A stretch of DNA of 64,000 nt from Sphingobacterium puteale (GCF_003627955.1 NZ_RBWS01000007.1:124001-188000), one strand, 5' to 3'. Positions 36,641 to 46,661 are shown, numbered from the stretch's first letter. Numbers and translations: made by a program. Notes: generated by a model from the sequence alone, not told the origin.

Positions 36641-38116
36641 ATGAAATTAAACATAACAATCCTGCTACTGGCTTCAAGTTTGCTGTTCGGCAGCTGTACG
36701 GATGAATTATTGAACACAATTCCGCCATCATCACTTACAGACATCAATTATTACAATGATGCCAACGATATGGAAAAAGCCGTCCTCGGTATTTATGCTA
36801 AAATGCAAAGCCGAAAGCCAAATGATTATCAGTTGCTGGAGCTTTCTTCCGATAATTTATATGGATCAACCAATACCGGTTTTGCGGGCATTCCTGAAAT
36901 AGATGCATTGGCCATCTCTCCGAACAATCCTATCCTGACCGCTTTCTGGCAGGAAAGCTATGCGGGAATTTTTAGGGCCAATGCCGTAATTTCGAATATA
37001 GACAAACCTAAAGATTATACTGAGAGCAAAAAAAATCAGCATCTGGGCGAAGCTAAGTTTATGCGGGCTTTATTTTATTTTGATCTGGTCCGAACTTTTG
37101 GTGCTGTTCCTAAAGTACTTACAGCATTGTCGATTGACGAAGCCAGACAGTATAAAAGAAGTGCTACGGAAGCGATTTACGATCAAATCATTCAGGACCT
37201 GAACGATGCAATTGAAAAACTTCCATTAAAATCAGCTTTATCCAGAAATCGGGCAAGCAAGGAAGCAGCTCTTGCACTGCTTGGTAAAGTATATGTGGCA
37301 AAAAAAGACTGGACGAACGCCGAGACCGTGTTGCGACAATTTTTCACCAGTTATGGAGATAATTATATGCTGGTCGCTGACTATAATCAGTTGTGGTCAC
37401 TGGAAAACGAGAACAATAGTGAGGTTCTTTTCAGCATTGGCTATACCGACGGTACCAACGGTCAAGACCTGTCCACAGCATTTGTTCCCAATGGCGGAAT
37501 TTATAATCTGGTGTCCCGTGGTTCTGAGGTTGCTCTCCCCTCCTGGAGTCTACATAAGAAGATTCAGGCTGATGATACACGTCTTCGCAAGACGGTTGAA
37601 TCAAATTATTTTTCCGCAGTATCAGGCGGACAAAATGCTATCTATTTTCCATATGCCTCCAAATTTATTGTCAAACACACGGCATTGGCAGCGGGATTGG
37701 ATCTTCCCGTTCTTCGATTGGCCGATGTCATTTTATTGTATGCAGAAGCGCTGAATGAAAACGGCAAACTTGGCGATGCAATAACACAGCTCAATAAAAT
37801 ACGTCAAAGGGCATTCGGAAGTCAAAATCATAACTACAGCATCGATCAGCTGACACAAAAAGACCAATTTGTTACCGCACTGCTCGATGAACGACAGATC
37901 GAGCTAGCCTTTGAATGCGAACGGTGGTACGATCTGGTCCGTCAAGGAAAAATGACGGCAGTGATGAAGGTCGAAGAACGTAATTACAATCCTTCCTCGC
38001 AGATCGCTCAGAAAGTCACGTTATCCCCCAAAGATTATATGCATCTTTTCCCGATTCCACAAACAGAAATCGATCTGGTCGGAAAGACCATCCTTGAGCA
38101 GAATCCAGGCTATTAA
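36641..38116 (+). CDS. SusD-like outer-membrane glycan-binding lipoprotein
   Basis: About 491 residues. The ATG at 36641 gives a lipoprotein signal with L-F-G-S-C; a GTG three codons upstream is less likely. SusD features include GEAKFMRALFYFDLVRTFGAVP, the DERQIELAFECERWYDLVR segment and the C-terminal HLFPIPQTEIDLVGKTILEQNPGY. It pairs with the SusC 19 bp upstream and is the last gene of the operon, followed by a strong hairpin at 38124-38159. Confidence 0.94.
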   Translation: MKLNITILLLASSLLFGSCTDELLNTIPPSSLTDINYYNDANDMEKAVLGIYAKMQSRKPNDYQLLELSSDNLYGSTNTGFAGIPEIDALAISPNNPILTAFWQESYAGIFRANAVISNIDKPKDYTESKKNQHLGEAKFMRALFYFDLVRTFGAVPKVLTALSIDEARQYKRSATEAIYDQIIQDLNDAIEKLPLKSALSRNRASKEAALALLGKVYVAKKDWTNAETVLRQFFTSYGDNYMLVADYNQLWSLENENNSEVLFSIGYTDGTNGQDLSTAFVPNGGIYNLVSRGSEVALPSWSLHKKIQADDTRLRKTVESNYFSAVSGGQNAIYFPYASKFIVKHTALAAGLDLPVLRLADVILLYAEALNENGKLGDAITQLNKIRQRAFGSQNHNYSIDQLTQKDQFVTALLDERQIELAFECERWYDLVRQGKMTAVMKVEERNYNPSSQIAQKVTLSPKDYMHLFPIPQTEIDLVGKTILEQNPGY

Positions 38117-38123
38117 AACGCAT

Positions 38124-38159
38124 ATATAGCAATGTTGGTCATCACCAGCATTGCTATAT
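38124..38159 (+). terminator. terminator-like hairpin after the GSDH operon
   Basis: ATATAGCAATG (38124-38134) pairs with CATTGCTATAT (38149-38159), and the stem extends inward by five more pairs including one G-U, with a 4-nt loop. It begins 8 bp after the SusD stop. The T-run after it is poor, so it may terminate weakly or protect the 3' end. Confidence 0.55.
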
Positions 38160-38218
38160 TATAAGTTTGCCGCACAGGCTGTTTGATTTTCACAATAATT
38201 TGTTTGAATTCTATATAT

Positions 38219-38254
38219 TTTGTTTCCATTAATGGAATTATTTTTGTCGACAAA
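38219..38254 (+). promoter_or_regulatory. promoter and palindromes before the MFS gene
   Basis: TTTG (38219-38222), 16 bp, TATTTTTG (38239-38246, a perfect TAnnTTTG). The spacer holds the 14-bp palindrome TTCCATTAATGGAA (38224-38237). A second palindrome, TTTGTCGACAAA, is at 38243-38254. Either could be an operator. The short spacer weakens the promoter call. Confidence 0.45.
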
Positions 38255-38262
38255 TTATCAAG

Positions 38263-39462
38263 ATGGAAAAAAACACTAAACCCAGACAATCTTTTATTCC
38301 GACGATACTGGCTTTTGCACTTGTTCCAATAACAGGGCTTGCTACCGACATCTATCTCCCTTCAATGCCACAAATGGCTCTGGAACTCGGTCTCAGCGAA
38401 GGTCATATCCAGTTAACGCTTTCATTGTTCCTAATCAGTTATGGTGTCGCACAATTCTTCACTGGCGCGCTTGTAGATGCGTGGGGACGATATAAAACTA
38501 ATCTGATTTCATTGTTTCTATTTATCCTTAGTTTTTGGATAACCGCAACCACACATAATATCTGGGTCATTTACGGCATGCGTATTTTGCAGGGTATTCT
38601 TTCTGCATTCGTCGTCATTTCCAAACGGGCTTACTTTGTCGATGTGTACGAGGGCGAGCAGCGCAAACATTACCTCAGTATTATGACCATCGTCTGGTCA
38701 ATCGGGCCTATTATTGCTCCCTTTATTGGCGGATACCTGCAAACACAGTTTGGATGGCGGTCTAATTTTATGGTTCTTGCCGTTTATAGTGCTATCCTTT
38801 TTGTGCTGGAATTGATCTTCTCTGGAGAGACGATCAAACAAAGAAAACCATTGCACATCAGCTATCTTATCGGCGAATTTAAAATGATGTTAAAGACAAA
38901 TGACTTCACCTTCGGCGTATTGATGTGCGGGATATCTTATGGACTTGTTATGTTTTATAACCTTAGTGGTCCATTTTTCATCGAACACCAACTGGGTTAC
39001 GGGGCAATCACGACAGGGTATACATCACTTATCATGGGATTGGCCTGGATGTGCGGAGGCTTTATTGGAAAAGCGTTGATCAAAAGAGCCCTCCTCCCCA
39101 AATTGCGAATTGCTAATTTCATTCAGATCATCTTGGTGTTAGTCATGATTGTGGTCTCTCCTTATATAGCAAATTTATATACGTTGACATTCTTCGCGTT
39201 TGCCATCCATTGCACGGCCGGATTTATATTTAATAACTATTTCAGTTATTGTCTGGGCAGATTTCCATTGTCTGCCGGGATTGCGGGCGGATTAGTCGGG
39301 GGAATTACCTACCTGGTCACATCCTCCCTAAGTTATGGCACCGTCAGCCTGGTCAACCCTTCGTCTCAGCTTGAAATCGGACTGGGCTATGCCTTATTTG
39401 CGGTACTGGGCTTGTTCACTCTTCTTTTCATTAGTAAGCTAGCTAAAACGAATAGGCTGTAA
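38263..39462 (+). CDS. MFS transporter, Bcr/CflA-type exporter
   Basis: 399 residues with 12 membrane segments. The Bcr/CflA family signature is clear: D-I-Y-L-P-S-M-P near the start, then LSEGHIQLTLSLFLISYGVAQFF and G-x-x-x-D-x-x-G-R (GALVDAWGRYK) in the loop between helices 2 and 3. Members export drugs or small metabolites with protons. It is a single gene with its own promoter, and a terminator lies 130 bp downstream. It is not obviously part of either sugar locus. Confidence 0.85.
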   Translation: MEKNTKPRQSFIPTILAFALVPITGLATDIYLPSMPQMALELGLSEGHIQLTLSLFLISYGVAQFFTGALVDAWGRYKTNLISLFLFILSFWITATTHNIWVIYGMRILQGILSAFVVISKRAYFVDVYEGEQRKHYLSIMTIVWSIGPIIAPFIGGYLQTQFGWRSNFMVLAVYSAILFVLELIFSGETIKQRKPLHISYLIGEFKMMLKTNDFTFGVLMCGISYGLVMFYNLSGPFFIEHQLGYGAITTGYTSLIMGLAWMCGGFIGKALIKRALLPKLRIANFIQIILVLVMIVVSPYIANLYTLTFFAFAIHCTAGFIFNNYFSYCLGRFPLSAGIAGGLVGGITYLVTSSLSYGTVSLVNPSSQLEIGLGYALFAVLGLFTLLFISKLAKTNRL

Positions 39463-39526
39463 TATAAACAGATAAAACTACACTGTAGATTTTAAGCCAC
39501 ACATTCCGATAACGAGGTTATTTTAT

Positions 39527-39627
39527 TTTGGAATAAGTTTAAAAACAGTTATCTTTGTATCATCATAATTTAGGTTTATAATTGGTTATTGAAGGTTTTC
39601 ATTCTCCCCGTTTGAAAACCTTTTTTT
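39527..39627 (+). ncRNA. possible small RNA or short transcript
   Basis: TTTG (39527-39530), 18 bp, TATCTTTG (39549-39556) resembles a Bacteroidota promoter. A terminator hairpin with T-run ends at 39627. A transcript from about 39563 would be about 65 nt and contain no gene. It ends 18 bp before the convergent regulator gene. Read-through termination of the MFS gene is the simpler use of the hairpin, so an independent RNA is only a possibility. Confidence 0.35.
39591..39627 (+). terminator. rho-independent terminator
   Basis: AAGGTTTTCA (39591-39600) pairs with TGAAAACCTT (39612-39621), 10 bp with an 11-nt loop, followed by a T-run to 39627. It terminates rightward transcripts ahead of the convergent regulator gene. 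Confidence 0.8.
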
Positions 39628-39644
39628 GTGCGATACAATTTCCT

Positions 39645-42600
39645 TTAATTTTCTTTCACACTAAATTTCTCGATGTAGGTACGCGGACTTTCTTTATAGA
39701 ATTTCTTAAAGGTTTTACTAAAATATTTTGGATCATTGAAACCTACTTGATAGGCAACTTCACTGATACTCAGTTCACTGTTGTTTACTAATATTTGTGC
39801 TGCTTTTTTTAGTCGGACCATATTGATAAATTCGACCAGATTGAGGCCAGTTTGCTGTTTTATTTTACGGTATAAAACGGATCGGCTCACCCCTATTGCC
39901 TTCGTCAATTCCTGTACCCCGAAGTTTTCACAGCCCAAGTTTTCCTCCATCACCCCCAGTACCTGATCCAAAAAACGCGTTCTTTCGGTTGTCGCTGTTT
40001 CTTGGCCGCCTAGCAGATAATTCTGTACAAACTTTTCTTCCAAACGTTTTCTTGTCTGTATAATGTTTGTTATTTTCTGAATCAGATGCGGCATACTGAA
40101 TGGCTTGGTAATATAATCGTCGGTACCAATTTCAAAAGCTTCAGTAATATAAGGGTCCGCCGTTCGGGCAGTCAATAAAATAACAGGAATGTGGTTTGTG
40201 CTATTATCATTTTTTATTTGCTGTAATAATGTTATCCCATCACAATTGGGCATCGTTACATCAGAAATAATAATGTCAGGCTGCATCGTATGAACTAATG
40301 CCAGCGCCTCATTTCCGTCATTGGCCTCTAACACCAAATATTTCTTGCGTAAATTTTCAGAAAGGAAACATCTGAGCTCCACATTATCTTCAGCCACAAG
40401 TATAATCGGTTTTTCATCTGCTATGCGTTCCGCTTCCACTTCGTTTTTTTCGGGATTATCCAGCTGTTGATCCGTGTGCTCGGCCACATCGGATTCAGCC
40501 ATATTCGTTAAAAGATCCGTGGTACTTGTGGCATCCATACCCAAATTCTGCTGTGGCAGACTAATCCTGAAAACAGTGTTGTACGCCAGAGCTTCTTTCG
40601 CCATATTACTTTCGACAGTTAACAAGCCGCCATGTAAATGGATAATGGATCGTGACAATGCAAGTCCAATGCCACTGCTGGTAGCGACAATTCCGTCGGT
40701 ATTTGCCTGGTAAAATTGTTCAAATACATGAGGAATATCTTTTGCCGGAATCCCTCTACCGGAATCCCATACGGAAATAAGTAGTCTGGTATCAACTCCA
40801 TCATCCTGCAATTCGCTTTGTACTTTTATCCGTCCCCCCTTATCTGTAAATTTAAAGGCATTGTAGATCAGATTGACAAGTACTTTTTCAAACTGTTCAG
40901 GATCCAGCATTGTCCTGTAATCAACGGGGATATTATTTTCGAGAAAAAACTGGATGTTGTTCTTTTCTGCTATAAAATGGAAGTTTAATAAAACATTTTT
41001 AAGGTATTCGGCGACCAGGACTTTCTGATAGTTAAGTTTCATTTTTCCACCCTCCTGTTTTCGAAAATCAAGCAGCTGGTTAACCAGATTCATTAAACGG
41101 TCAGCATTCCGTGTGGCATATCCCAAATGTTCTTTTGCGTACTCCGATAGCGAATGATCCGTTTTCAACTGGTTCAAGGGACCTATAATCAACGACAAAG
41201 GTGTACGGAACTCATGTGAGATATTTGTAAAGAAATTCAGTTTAGCATCGTGCAATTCCTCTTGTTTTTCGGAAGCGAGCTTCCGAATCAAAAGGTCGCG
41301 TTTTAGTTTATTTCGACCATAAAAAAAACGAATAATTAAAAATACAACAAAGCCTAAAATCAAAAAATAACCGGTATAGGCCCACCATGTTTTCCATGGC
41401 GCAGGCAGAATCCTTATTTTTAACACCCGTGGCTTTTCATTCCAGATACCATCGTTATTAGATCCTTTTATCCAGAGTTCATAATTGCCCGGATCTAAAT
41501 TCGTGTAGGTCGCTACCGGATTTGTTACGTAATTCCAATCCTGATCAAAACCTTTTAAATAATAGGCATATTGGTTTTTTTCGGGATGAACATAATTCAA
41601 CACACTGAATTCTAAGCTAAATACATTCTGATTATGATCCAGCACCAATTCATCGATCATGGAAATATCCTTGGCGATTACGCCATCCACGTCAGGTCTG
41701 ACAGTACGGTTAAACAGTTTGAGATCGGTAAACTGTATCGGCGGCACATAACTATTCACACTCAGACTATCGGGATTGAACAGGGTAAAGCCAGAAAAAC
41801 TACCGAAAGCGAATTTTCCGTCGCGCAGTATTGTGGCTGCATTTTGAATATACTCATTCCCAGGTAAGCCATCCACTTTTGTATAACTTCTAACGCTTCC
41901 TGTCTGCGGATCGAAACAGGTAATCCCAGTGTTGGTACTCAACCATAATTTGTTTTTAAGATCGCTCAAAATACCAAAAACATTGTTTATCGGTAGACCA
42001 TTCTGTTTATTGAAACGCTTAAAAGCTTTCTTTTCGGGTAGATACCGATTTAGCCCCCCCATATATGTTCCGATCCAGATCTGTCCTTTTCTATCTTCAT
42101 GAATGCTGATAATATCGTTGCCGCTAATCGAAAGGGTGTCATTTTTGTGGTTGAAAAAAGAGACGAATTTATCTGTCCCTGCTATTTTGAGATTTAGCCC
42201 ATTGGAAGTCCCTATCCATAAGTTACCTTTGGAATCCTCCATGAGTGCTCTAACCATATTAGATCTCAACTGTTTACCGGCAACGTTGAAGGTCTGAAAA
42301 TAACCGGTTTTTTGATTTTTCCGCTGTACCTGCAAACCGCCACCAAATGTTCCGATCCAAATATCCCCCTGACGATCTTCCAACAGCGCATAGACATTAT
42401 TGTTAGCTAGCCCATTTGTCGCATTTGGATCAAAACGAAAATGTTCGTATGCCTGCTGCCCCTTACGCCTCAAATTTAATCCACCATCATAAGTACCAAC
42501 CCATAAATTTCCCTCCCGATCGCGACAGATAGATTTCACATTGTTATGGCTTAAGCTTCCAGCATTATTTTTATCGTGCCTTTCATTAAAAAATGAATTG

Positions 42601-43859
42601 GTATATCGGTTAAAATAATTCAATCCACCACCTTCTGTACCTATGACTAGTTCTCCATTCGGATTCTCCAAAAAAGCGCTGACTACATTATAGCTCAAGC
42701 TATTCCTTCGGGACTGATGCGTAAAGTTTTGAAAATTAGGTATATCCTTATCATAGATATTAATTCCGCCAAAATAGGTTCCGATCCAAATAGAACCTCT
42801 TTTATCCTGAAAAATTGGTCGAATAGAGTTGTTACTTAAACTATTGGGATTATTATCGTCAGCCTGTACAAATAATAGCTTTCCATTTCGGTACAGATAG
42901 AGACCATTGAATGTTCCAATCCAGATGCTCCCATCATCAGCCTTCTTTAGTGAACGAACATCTTGGTTTGCTAAATTTGCAGTCTGGCTGTCATGACCAA
43001 TCAGGGAAGATACTTCGCCCGTATTTTCATTGATTATTTTTATGCCGTTGTATTTCGTTCCTACCCAAAAAACTCCTGGGGAAAATTCCAGTACAGCCTG
43101 AAATCGTTGATTTACTTTATTAACCAGTCCTTTCTGATTGAAATAGGTCCGTAACACTTTCAATCTATTGCCATCCTTAGAAGCTGACTGCATCAGTACG
43201 ATTGCATCATCTGTACAAAACCATAATCTTTTCTTCCCGTCCTCGTATATCGTTCTAAAATTTCTGAAATGCGAGCGGCCATTGCTCCCTTCTACCGTAA
43301 TCTCATTAAAAACAAGCTCTGCCTCCAAATGAGGGCCTTCTTTTATCCGGTATAATCCAACATTTGTTGCGACCCAAATTAGGTCTTTAGAATCCTGGAA
43401 AATCTGATGCACATTTACTTCTATCTTCCCACTTGTACTCTCCACGACTGGCAATGGAATACGCGTAAAATTATCTGCATCACGATTGTATAGGTTAAGG
43501 CCACCTGTTGTGCCTACCCAAAGTCGTTTTTTCCTGTCTTCAGTAATCGCCTGTATAAAATTATGTTCTAAAGAAACACTATCCTGAGGATTGCTTCTGT
43601 AAATTGTAAACTTGCGGCCATCATATTTATTCAGTCCGTCGCGGGTGCCGATCCACATAAATCCCAAGTGGTCCTGTTCAATAGCAAAAACACTACCTTG
43701 CGATAAACCTTCGTTTACATCCAGATGTAAAAAACGATAGTTCTTTTCCTGTGCATGAGAAATAGAAAAGGTAATCAGTGAACTAAAAAACCAGAATATA
43801 CAAATACGCAATGGCATCATAAGGAATATAATTGAAATGGATAGGCTAAAAATAATCAT
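39645..43859 (-). CDS. hybrid two-component system regulator (HTCS)
   Basis: 1404 residues combining sensor kinase and response regulator. Order: signal segment (about 1-38), two seven-bladed two-component propellers (about 40-750, repeated units such as GFMWIGTRDGLNKYDG), Y_Y_Y domain (about 770-830), membrane helix (about 835-860), HisKA with H882 in N-I-S-H-E-F-R-T-P, HATPase (about 985-1105), receiver with D1200 in I-S-D-V, and AraC-type HTH (about 1300-1400). HTCS proteins bind oligosaccharides in the periplasm and activate their own utilisation locus. It lies 23 bp after the GH88 fusion gene, as last gene of the CAZyme operon. Confidence 0.96.
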   Translation of the reverse strand: MIIFSLSISIIFLMMPLRICIFWFFSSLITFSISHAQEKNYRFLHLDVNEGLSQGSVFAIEQDHLGFMWIGTRDGLNKYDGRKFTIYRSNPQDSVSLEHNFIQAITEDRKKRLWVGTTGGLNLYNRDADNFTRIPLPVVESTSGKIEVNVHQIFQDSKDLIWVATNVGLYRIKEGPHLEAELVFNEITVEGSNGRSHFRNFRTIYEDGKKRLWFCTDDAIVLMQSASKDGNRLKVLRTYFNQKGLVNKVNQRFQAVLEFSPGVFWVGTKYNGIKIINENTGEVSSLIGHDSQTANLANQDVRSLKKADDGSIWIGTFNGLYLYRNGKLLFVQADDNNPNSLSNNSIRPIFQDKRGSIWIGTYFGGINIYDKDIPNFQNFTHQSRRNSLSYNVVSAFLENPNGELVIGTEGGGLNYFNRYTNSFFNERHDKNNAGSLSHNNVKSICRDREGNLWVGTYDGGLNLRRKGQQAYEHFRFDPNATNGLANNNVYALLEDRQGDIWIGTFGGGLQVQRKNQKTGYFQTFNVAGKQLRSNMVRALMEDSKGNLWIGTSNGLNLKIAGTDKFVSFFNHKNDTLSISGNDIISIHEDRKGQIWIGTYMGGLNRYLPEKKAFKRFNKQNGLPINNVFGILSDLKNKLWLSTNTGITCFDPQTGSVRSYTKVDGLPGNEYIQNAATILRDGKFAFGSFSGFTLFNPDSLSVNSYVPPIQFTDLKLFNRTVRPDVDGVIAKDISMIDELVLDHNQNVFSLEFSVLNYVHPEKNQYAYYLKGFDQDWNYVTNPVATYTNLDPGNYELWIKGSNNDGIWNEKPRVLKIRILPAPWKTWWAYTGYFLILGFVVFLIIRFFYGRNKLKRDLLIRKLASEKQEELHDAKLNFFTNISHEFRTPLSLIIGPLNQLKTDHSLSEYAKEHLGYATRNADRLMNLVNQLLDFRKQEGGKMKLNYQKVLVAEYLKNVLLNFHFIAEKNNIQFFLENNIPVDYRTMLDPEQFEKVLVNLIYNAFKFTDKGGRIKVQSELQDDGVDTRLLISVWDSGRGIPAKDIPHVFEQFYQANTDGIVATSSGIGLALSRSIIHLHGGLLTVESNMAKEALAYNTVFRISLPQQNLGMDATSTTDLLTNMAESDVAEHTDQQLDNPEKNEVEAERIADEKPIILVAEDNVELRCFLSENLRKKYLVLEANDGNEALALVHTMQPDIIISDVTMPNCDGITLLQQIKNDNSTNHIPVILLTARTADPYITEAFEIGTDDYITKPFSMPHLIQKITNIIQTRKRLEEKFVQNYLLGGQETATTERTRFLDQVLGVMEENLGCENFGVQELTKAIGVSRSVLYRKIKQQTGLNLVEFINMVRLKKAAQILVNNSELSISEVAYQVGFNDPKYFSKTFKKFYKESPRTYIEKFSVKEN

Positions 43860-43882
43860 TCCATTCTATAAAATACCAATAG

Positions 43883-46588
43883 TTATTTATTTAACCTATC
43901 ATTTAGTTGTTGCTCATAAAGCGACTCAATCCGCATTTTTTTGTTTTGATTTTCCCAAAATCCCATGGGCCTATCTTTAAATCTTCCGGGGATTTTTTCG
44001 CCCCTTACTCCTATCGCAAAATTTTGTCCTGATGCCCAGGGCCGCTGTACTGTCGCTCCCCGGACTTTACAATTCCATAATACCTGTGTGACTCCGGCCC
44101 AGCCATGCCCGCTTCCCCAGTTACCCCGATCCTGAACATTGATTTCGCCATCGGTCGTAATCTGATCGTACAGGGTGCCTACTGCCCAACGATGATGTGG
44201 GCCAATATCCGCATGGGTATTCGTTGCAGTGGACAAGCTAAAAACGTTTGGCCCCAAAGTTCTTGCTCCCGTGACATAGTCATGCCTTCCTTCTGTGGTA
44301 TATAATTGAGTAAACAGATTGAGCTGTCCATTGTTATTGAATGAATACCTACGTCCCCCTGTAATTTGAGATTTGGGATCCAGGCATTTCGAGTTGATGA
44401 CGGATGTTTGTTTTGCGAAGGCTCCCAAGCTTACCGCCGCATAACCAAAATAGCGTGCTGTAATGTTGCGTACCCAGGCATTTTCAACTTTATCGAGCTC
44501 AACGGCTATCCAGCCATGGTTTTCGTCCGTTTCATTGGCAAATTCGGATTCAAAACGTAAATTTTCAACCCCTACTTCCTGAATACGTCCCGGAAACTTA
44601 AACGGGACGACCGATACTTTACCGAACTGAGGATCTATGGCCATAACGACCGGATTATCCAAAAACAGCGTATCTCCGCTAATAGCTGCGATAACACGTT
44701 CAAATTTCAATTTATATTCTTTGGTTGTCCATTGTTTTGTTCCTTCCCTTGCTATAATTTGGTCCATTTTAACTGCTTTAATCCACGCCGCATTGAGTTC
44801 ATAAGAAAGAAGTACTGATGCCCCTTTCTGAAAATCGCGACCGTCATCCACAACGACATACTTACTTCCGACGGGGATATATATTGACTGAACCACATGT
44901 CCTTTACCCTGATCTTCGACATAGTTACCATCACCTGAAATTTTCAATAGGCTACGCTGTTGCTTTCCTGTCGCACGCAATAGCGTTTCACCTTCTGCAT
45001 CCCCTTCTCCTCTCAATACGATACCACTCGATTTGATGAGTAAACTGCCGGGGATATTGTAAGTTCCTTTTTTCAGCATTATCGTCCCTCTATATCCATC
45101 TTTATCGAGGGGTTTTCTTGCTATTTCATCGATAGCCCCCTGTATCATCTGCTGATCAGTTCCATCTGCTGTAGAGCGCAATGTGATAATGCTGGCGACA
45201 GTGGGAAGCGGTCGATCCCCTTGGTGATAGCCAACCCGACTGAAATCAGGGACCATATTTCCCTTATCATCCGGAAAATAGATGAGTTTACCCTCGGGGT
45301 CTTTTCGAACCAGGCTAGACTGTGTCCGTCCTGAGCGTAAGTTTTCCTCCCGAAGCAAAGCTTCTAAAAAATAGTAATCAGCATAACTTAATGGTTTATC
45401 CACTTCGGAATTGGAGGGTTTTGATCCCGTACTATGCAGTAATATAAATCCCTTATTTTTATTTTTGGGGGACATATATCCATCAATTAGATTTGATAAT
45501 ATCGTACGTGCCCTGTCTAGATGCTCCTTTCCCTGATTACTGAACGTACTCAATTCCAATAATCCGGATGCGATCACTGTCGCGGCTGAGACATCCCTCG
45601 GTTCATTCGGAATATGAGGTGCATCAAAATCCCAATAAGGGATTAAATCCTTAGGCATTCGAGGATGGGCAAAAAGCCAGTGTGCGACCTTCTCGGCTTG
45701 CTCTAGGTATTTCGGATCACCTGTTTCGCGATAGCACATGGTATAACCATACAGGGCCCATGCCTCGCCCCTAGCCCAGGTAGACTCATCACTAAAACCC
45801 TGGTGTGTATTTCTGTGCTGTATTTGACCGGTGACAGGATTATAGTCAATGACATGATAAGTGCTGTAATCCGACCTAAAATGGTTTTTCATTGTTGTGT
45901 TTGCATGGCTAACAGCAATATGGTAATAAGTAGAATCCCCCGTCAGTTTTGTTGCTTCAAAAAGCAACTCCAGATTGAGCATGTTATCAATAATGACCGG
46001 AAAATCCCAACGATGGCTATTATGATCCCAAGAACGGATGCATCCGACCTTGGGGTTAAAGCGTGTTGCCAAAGTTTTAGCGGATTGGATAATGACATCC
46101 CGATAATGTGCATTGGCCGTAAGACGATAACCGTTACCAACACTACAGAAAATCTTAAAGCCCATGTCATGGGTTTTCCCATTATACTGTTCGCCCTCTA
46201 TACCTCCGGTCAATTCACCCGCCAGCTCTTTCCATTTACGTTTGCCGGATTTCTCATACAAATACCATAAAACCCCGGGGTAAAATCCACTTGTCCAATC
46301 GCCACGCTTTACTGCCACTAACTCGTTGTTTTCAGATAGTGTACGTGGAGAAGCCAATGTAGAATCCGCTTTTTTTAGCACCTGTAGCTCTTCATAGAGC
46401 AATTGCGACTGCCGATCAGCAAGGGCCCAGGCTTTTTTCAATTGACTGGTGCTCTGTGCTTTCATTTCCTCAGCACCACAAAGGATATACGTTATGCACA
46501 ACATCCAAATGACAAACCGTTTTCTGCGGTTAAAACGACTCGAAACATCTACGTATTTTGATAGCAGCCTATTTATATTGAAAATCAT
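43883..46588 (-). CDS. GH88 unsaturated uronyl hydrolase fused to a beta-helix domain
   Basis: 901 residues. After a basic N-terminus and a hydrophobic signal (about 26-45) comes a GH88 domain (about 50-420). It has the two catalytic-type aspartates, one in T-H-D-M-G-F and one in I-I-D-N-M-L-N, plus GDWTSGFYPGVLW. GH88 enzymes remove the 4,5-unsaturated uronate left by lyases. A second part (about 425-890) is a right-handed beta-helix resembling pectate-lyase-like proteins, with conserved-looking GRRYSFNNNGQLN and GNWGSGHGWAGVTQVLWNC. Its activity is unknown. The fusion could couple chain cutting and removal of the unsaturated end. The start codon is uncertain because the leader is long. Confidence 0.8.
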   Translation of the reverse strand: MIFNINRLLSKYVDVSSRFNRRKRFVIWMLCITYILCGAEEMKAQSTSQLKKAWALADRQSQLLYEELQVLKKADSTLASPRTLSENNELVAVKRGDWTSGFYPGVLWYLYEKSGKRKWKELAGELTGGIEGEQYNGKTHDMGFKIFCSVGNGYRLTANAHYRDVIIQSAKTLATRFNPKVGCIRSWDHNSHRWDFPVIIDNMLNLELLFEATKLTGDSTYYHIAVSHANTTMKNHFRSDYSTYHVIDYNPVTGQIQHRNTHQGFSDESTWARGEAWALYGYTMCYRETGDPKYLEQAEKVAHWLFAHPRMPKDLIPYWDFDAPHIPNEPRDVSAATVIASGLLELSTFSNQGKEHLDRARTILSNLIDGYMSPKNKNKGFILLHSTGSKPSNSEVDKPLSYADYYFLEALLREENLRSGRTQSSLVRKDPEGKLIYFPDDKGNMVPDFSRVGYHQGDRPLPTVASIITLRSTADGTDQQMIQGAIDEIARKPLDKDGYRGTIMLKKGTYNIPGSLLIKSSGIVLRGEGDAEGETLLRATGKQQRSLLKISGDGNYVEDQGKGHVVQSIYIPVGSKYVVVDDGRDFQKGASVLLSYELNAAWIKAVKMDQIIAREGTKQWTTKEYKLKFERVIAAISGDTLFLDNPVVMAIDPQFGKVSVVPFKFPGRIQEVGVENLRFESEFANETDENHGWIAVELDKVENAWVRNITARYFGYAAVSLGAFAKQTSVINSKCLDPKSQITGGRRYSFNNNGQLNLFTQLYTTEGRHDYVTGARTLGPNVFSLSTATNTHADIGPHHRWAVGTLYDQITTDGEINVQDRGNWGSGHGWAGVTQVLWNCKVRGATVQRPWASGQNFAIGVRGEKIPGRFKDRPMGFWENQNKKMRIESLYEQQLNDRLNK

Positions 46589-46661
46589 ATTACATTTAGG
46601 TTTATTTAAGTAAAAGGTTAATGGTCAGATTTATCGTTGGAATAGCATTATTACACGGTGA

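Noticed and set aside
37272..37754. 160-codon rightward frame
   Set aside because: It lies in another frame inside a SusD gene; its sequence has no coherent domain.
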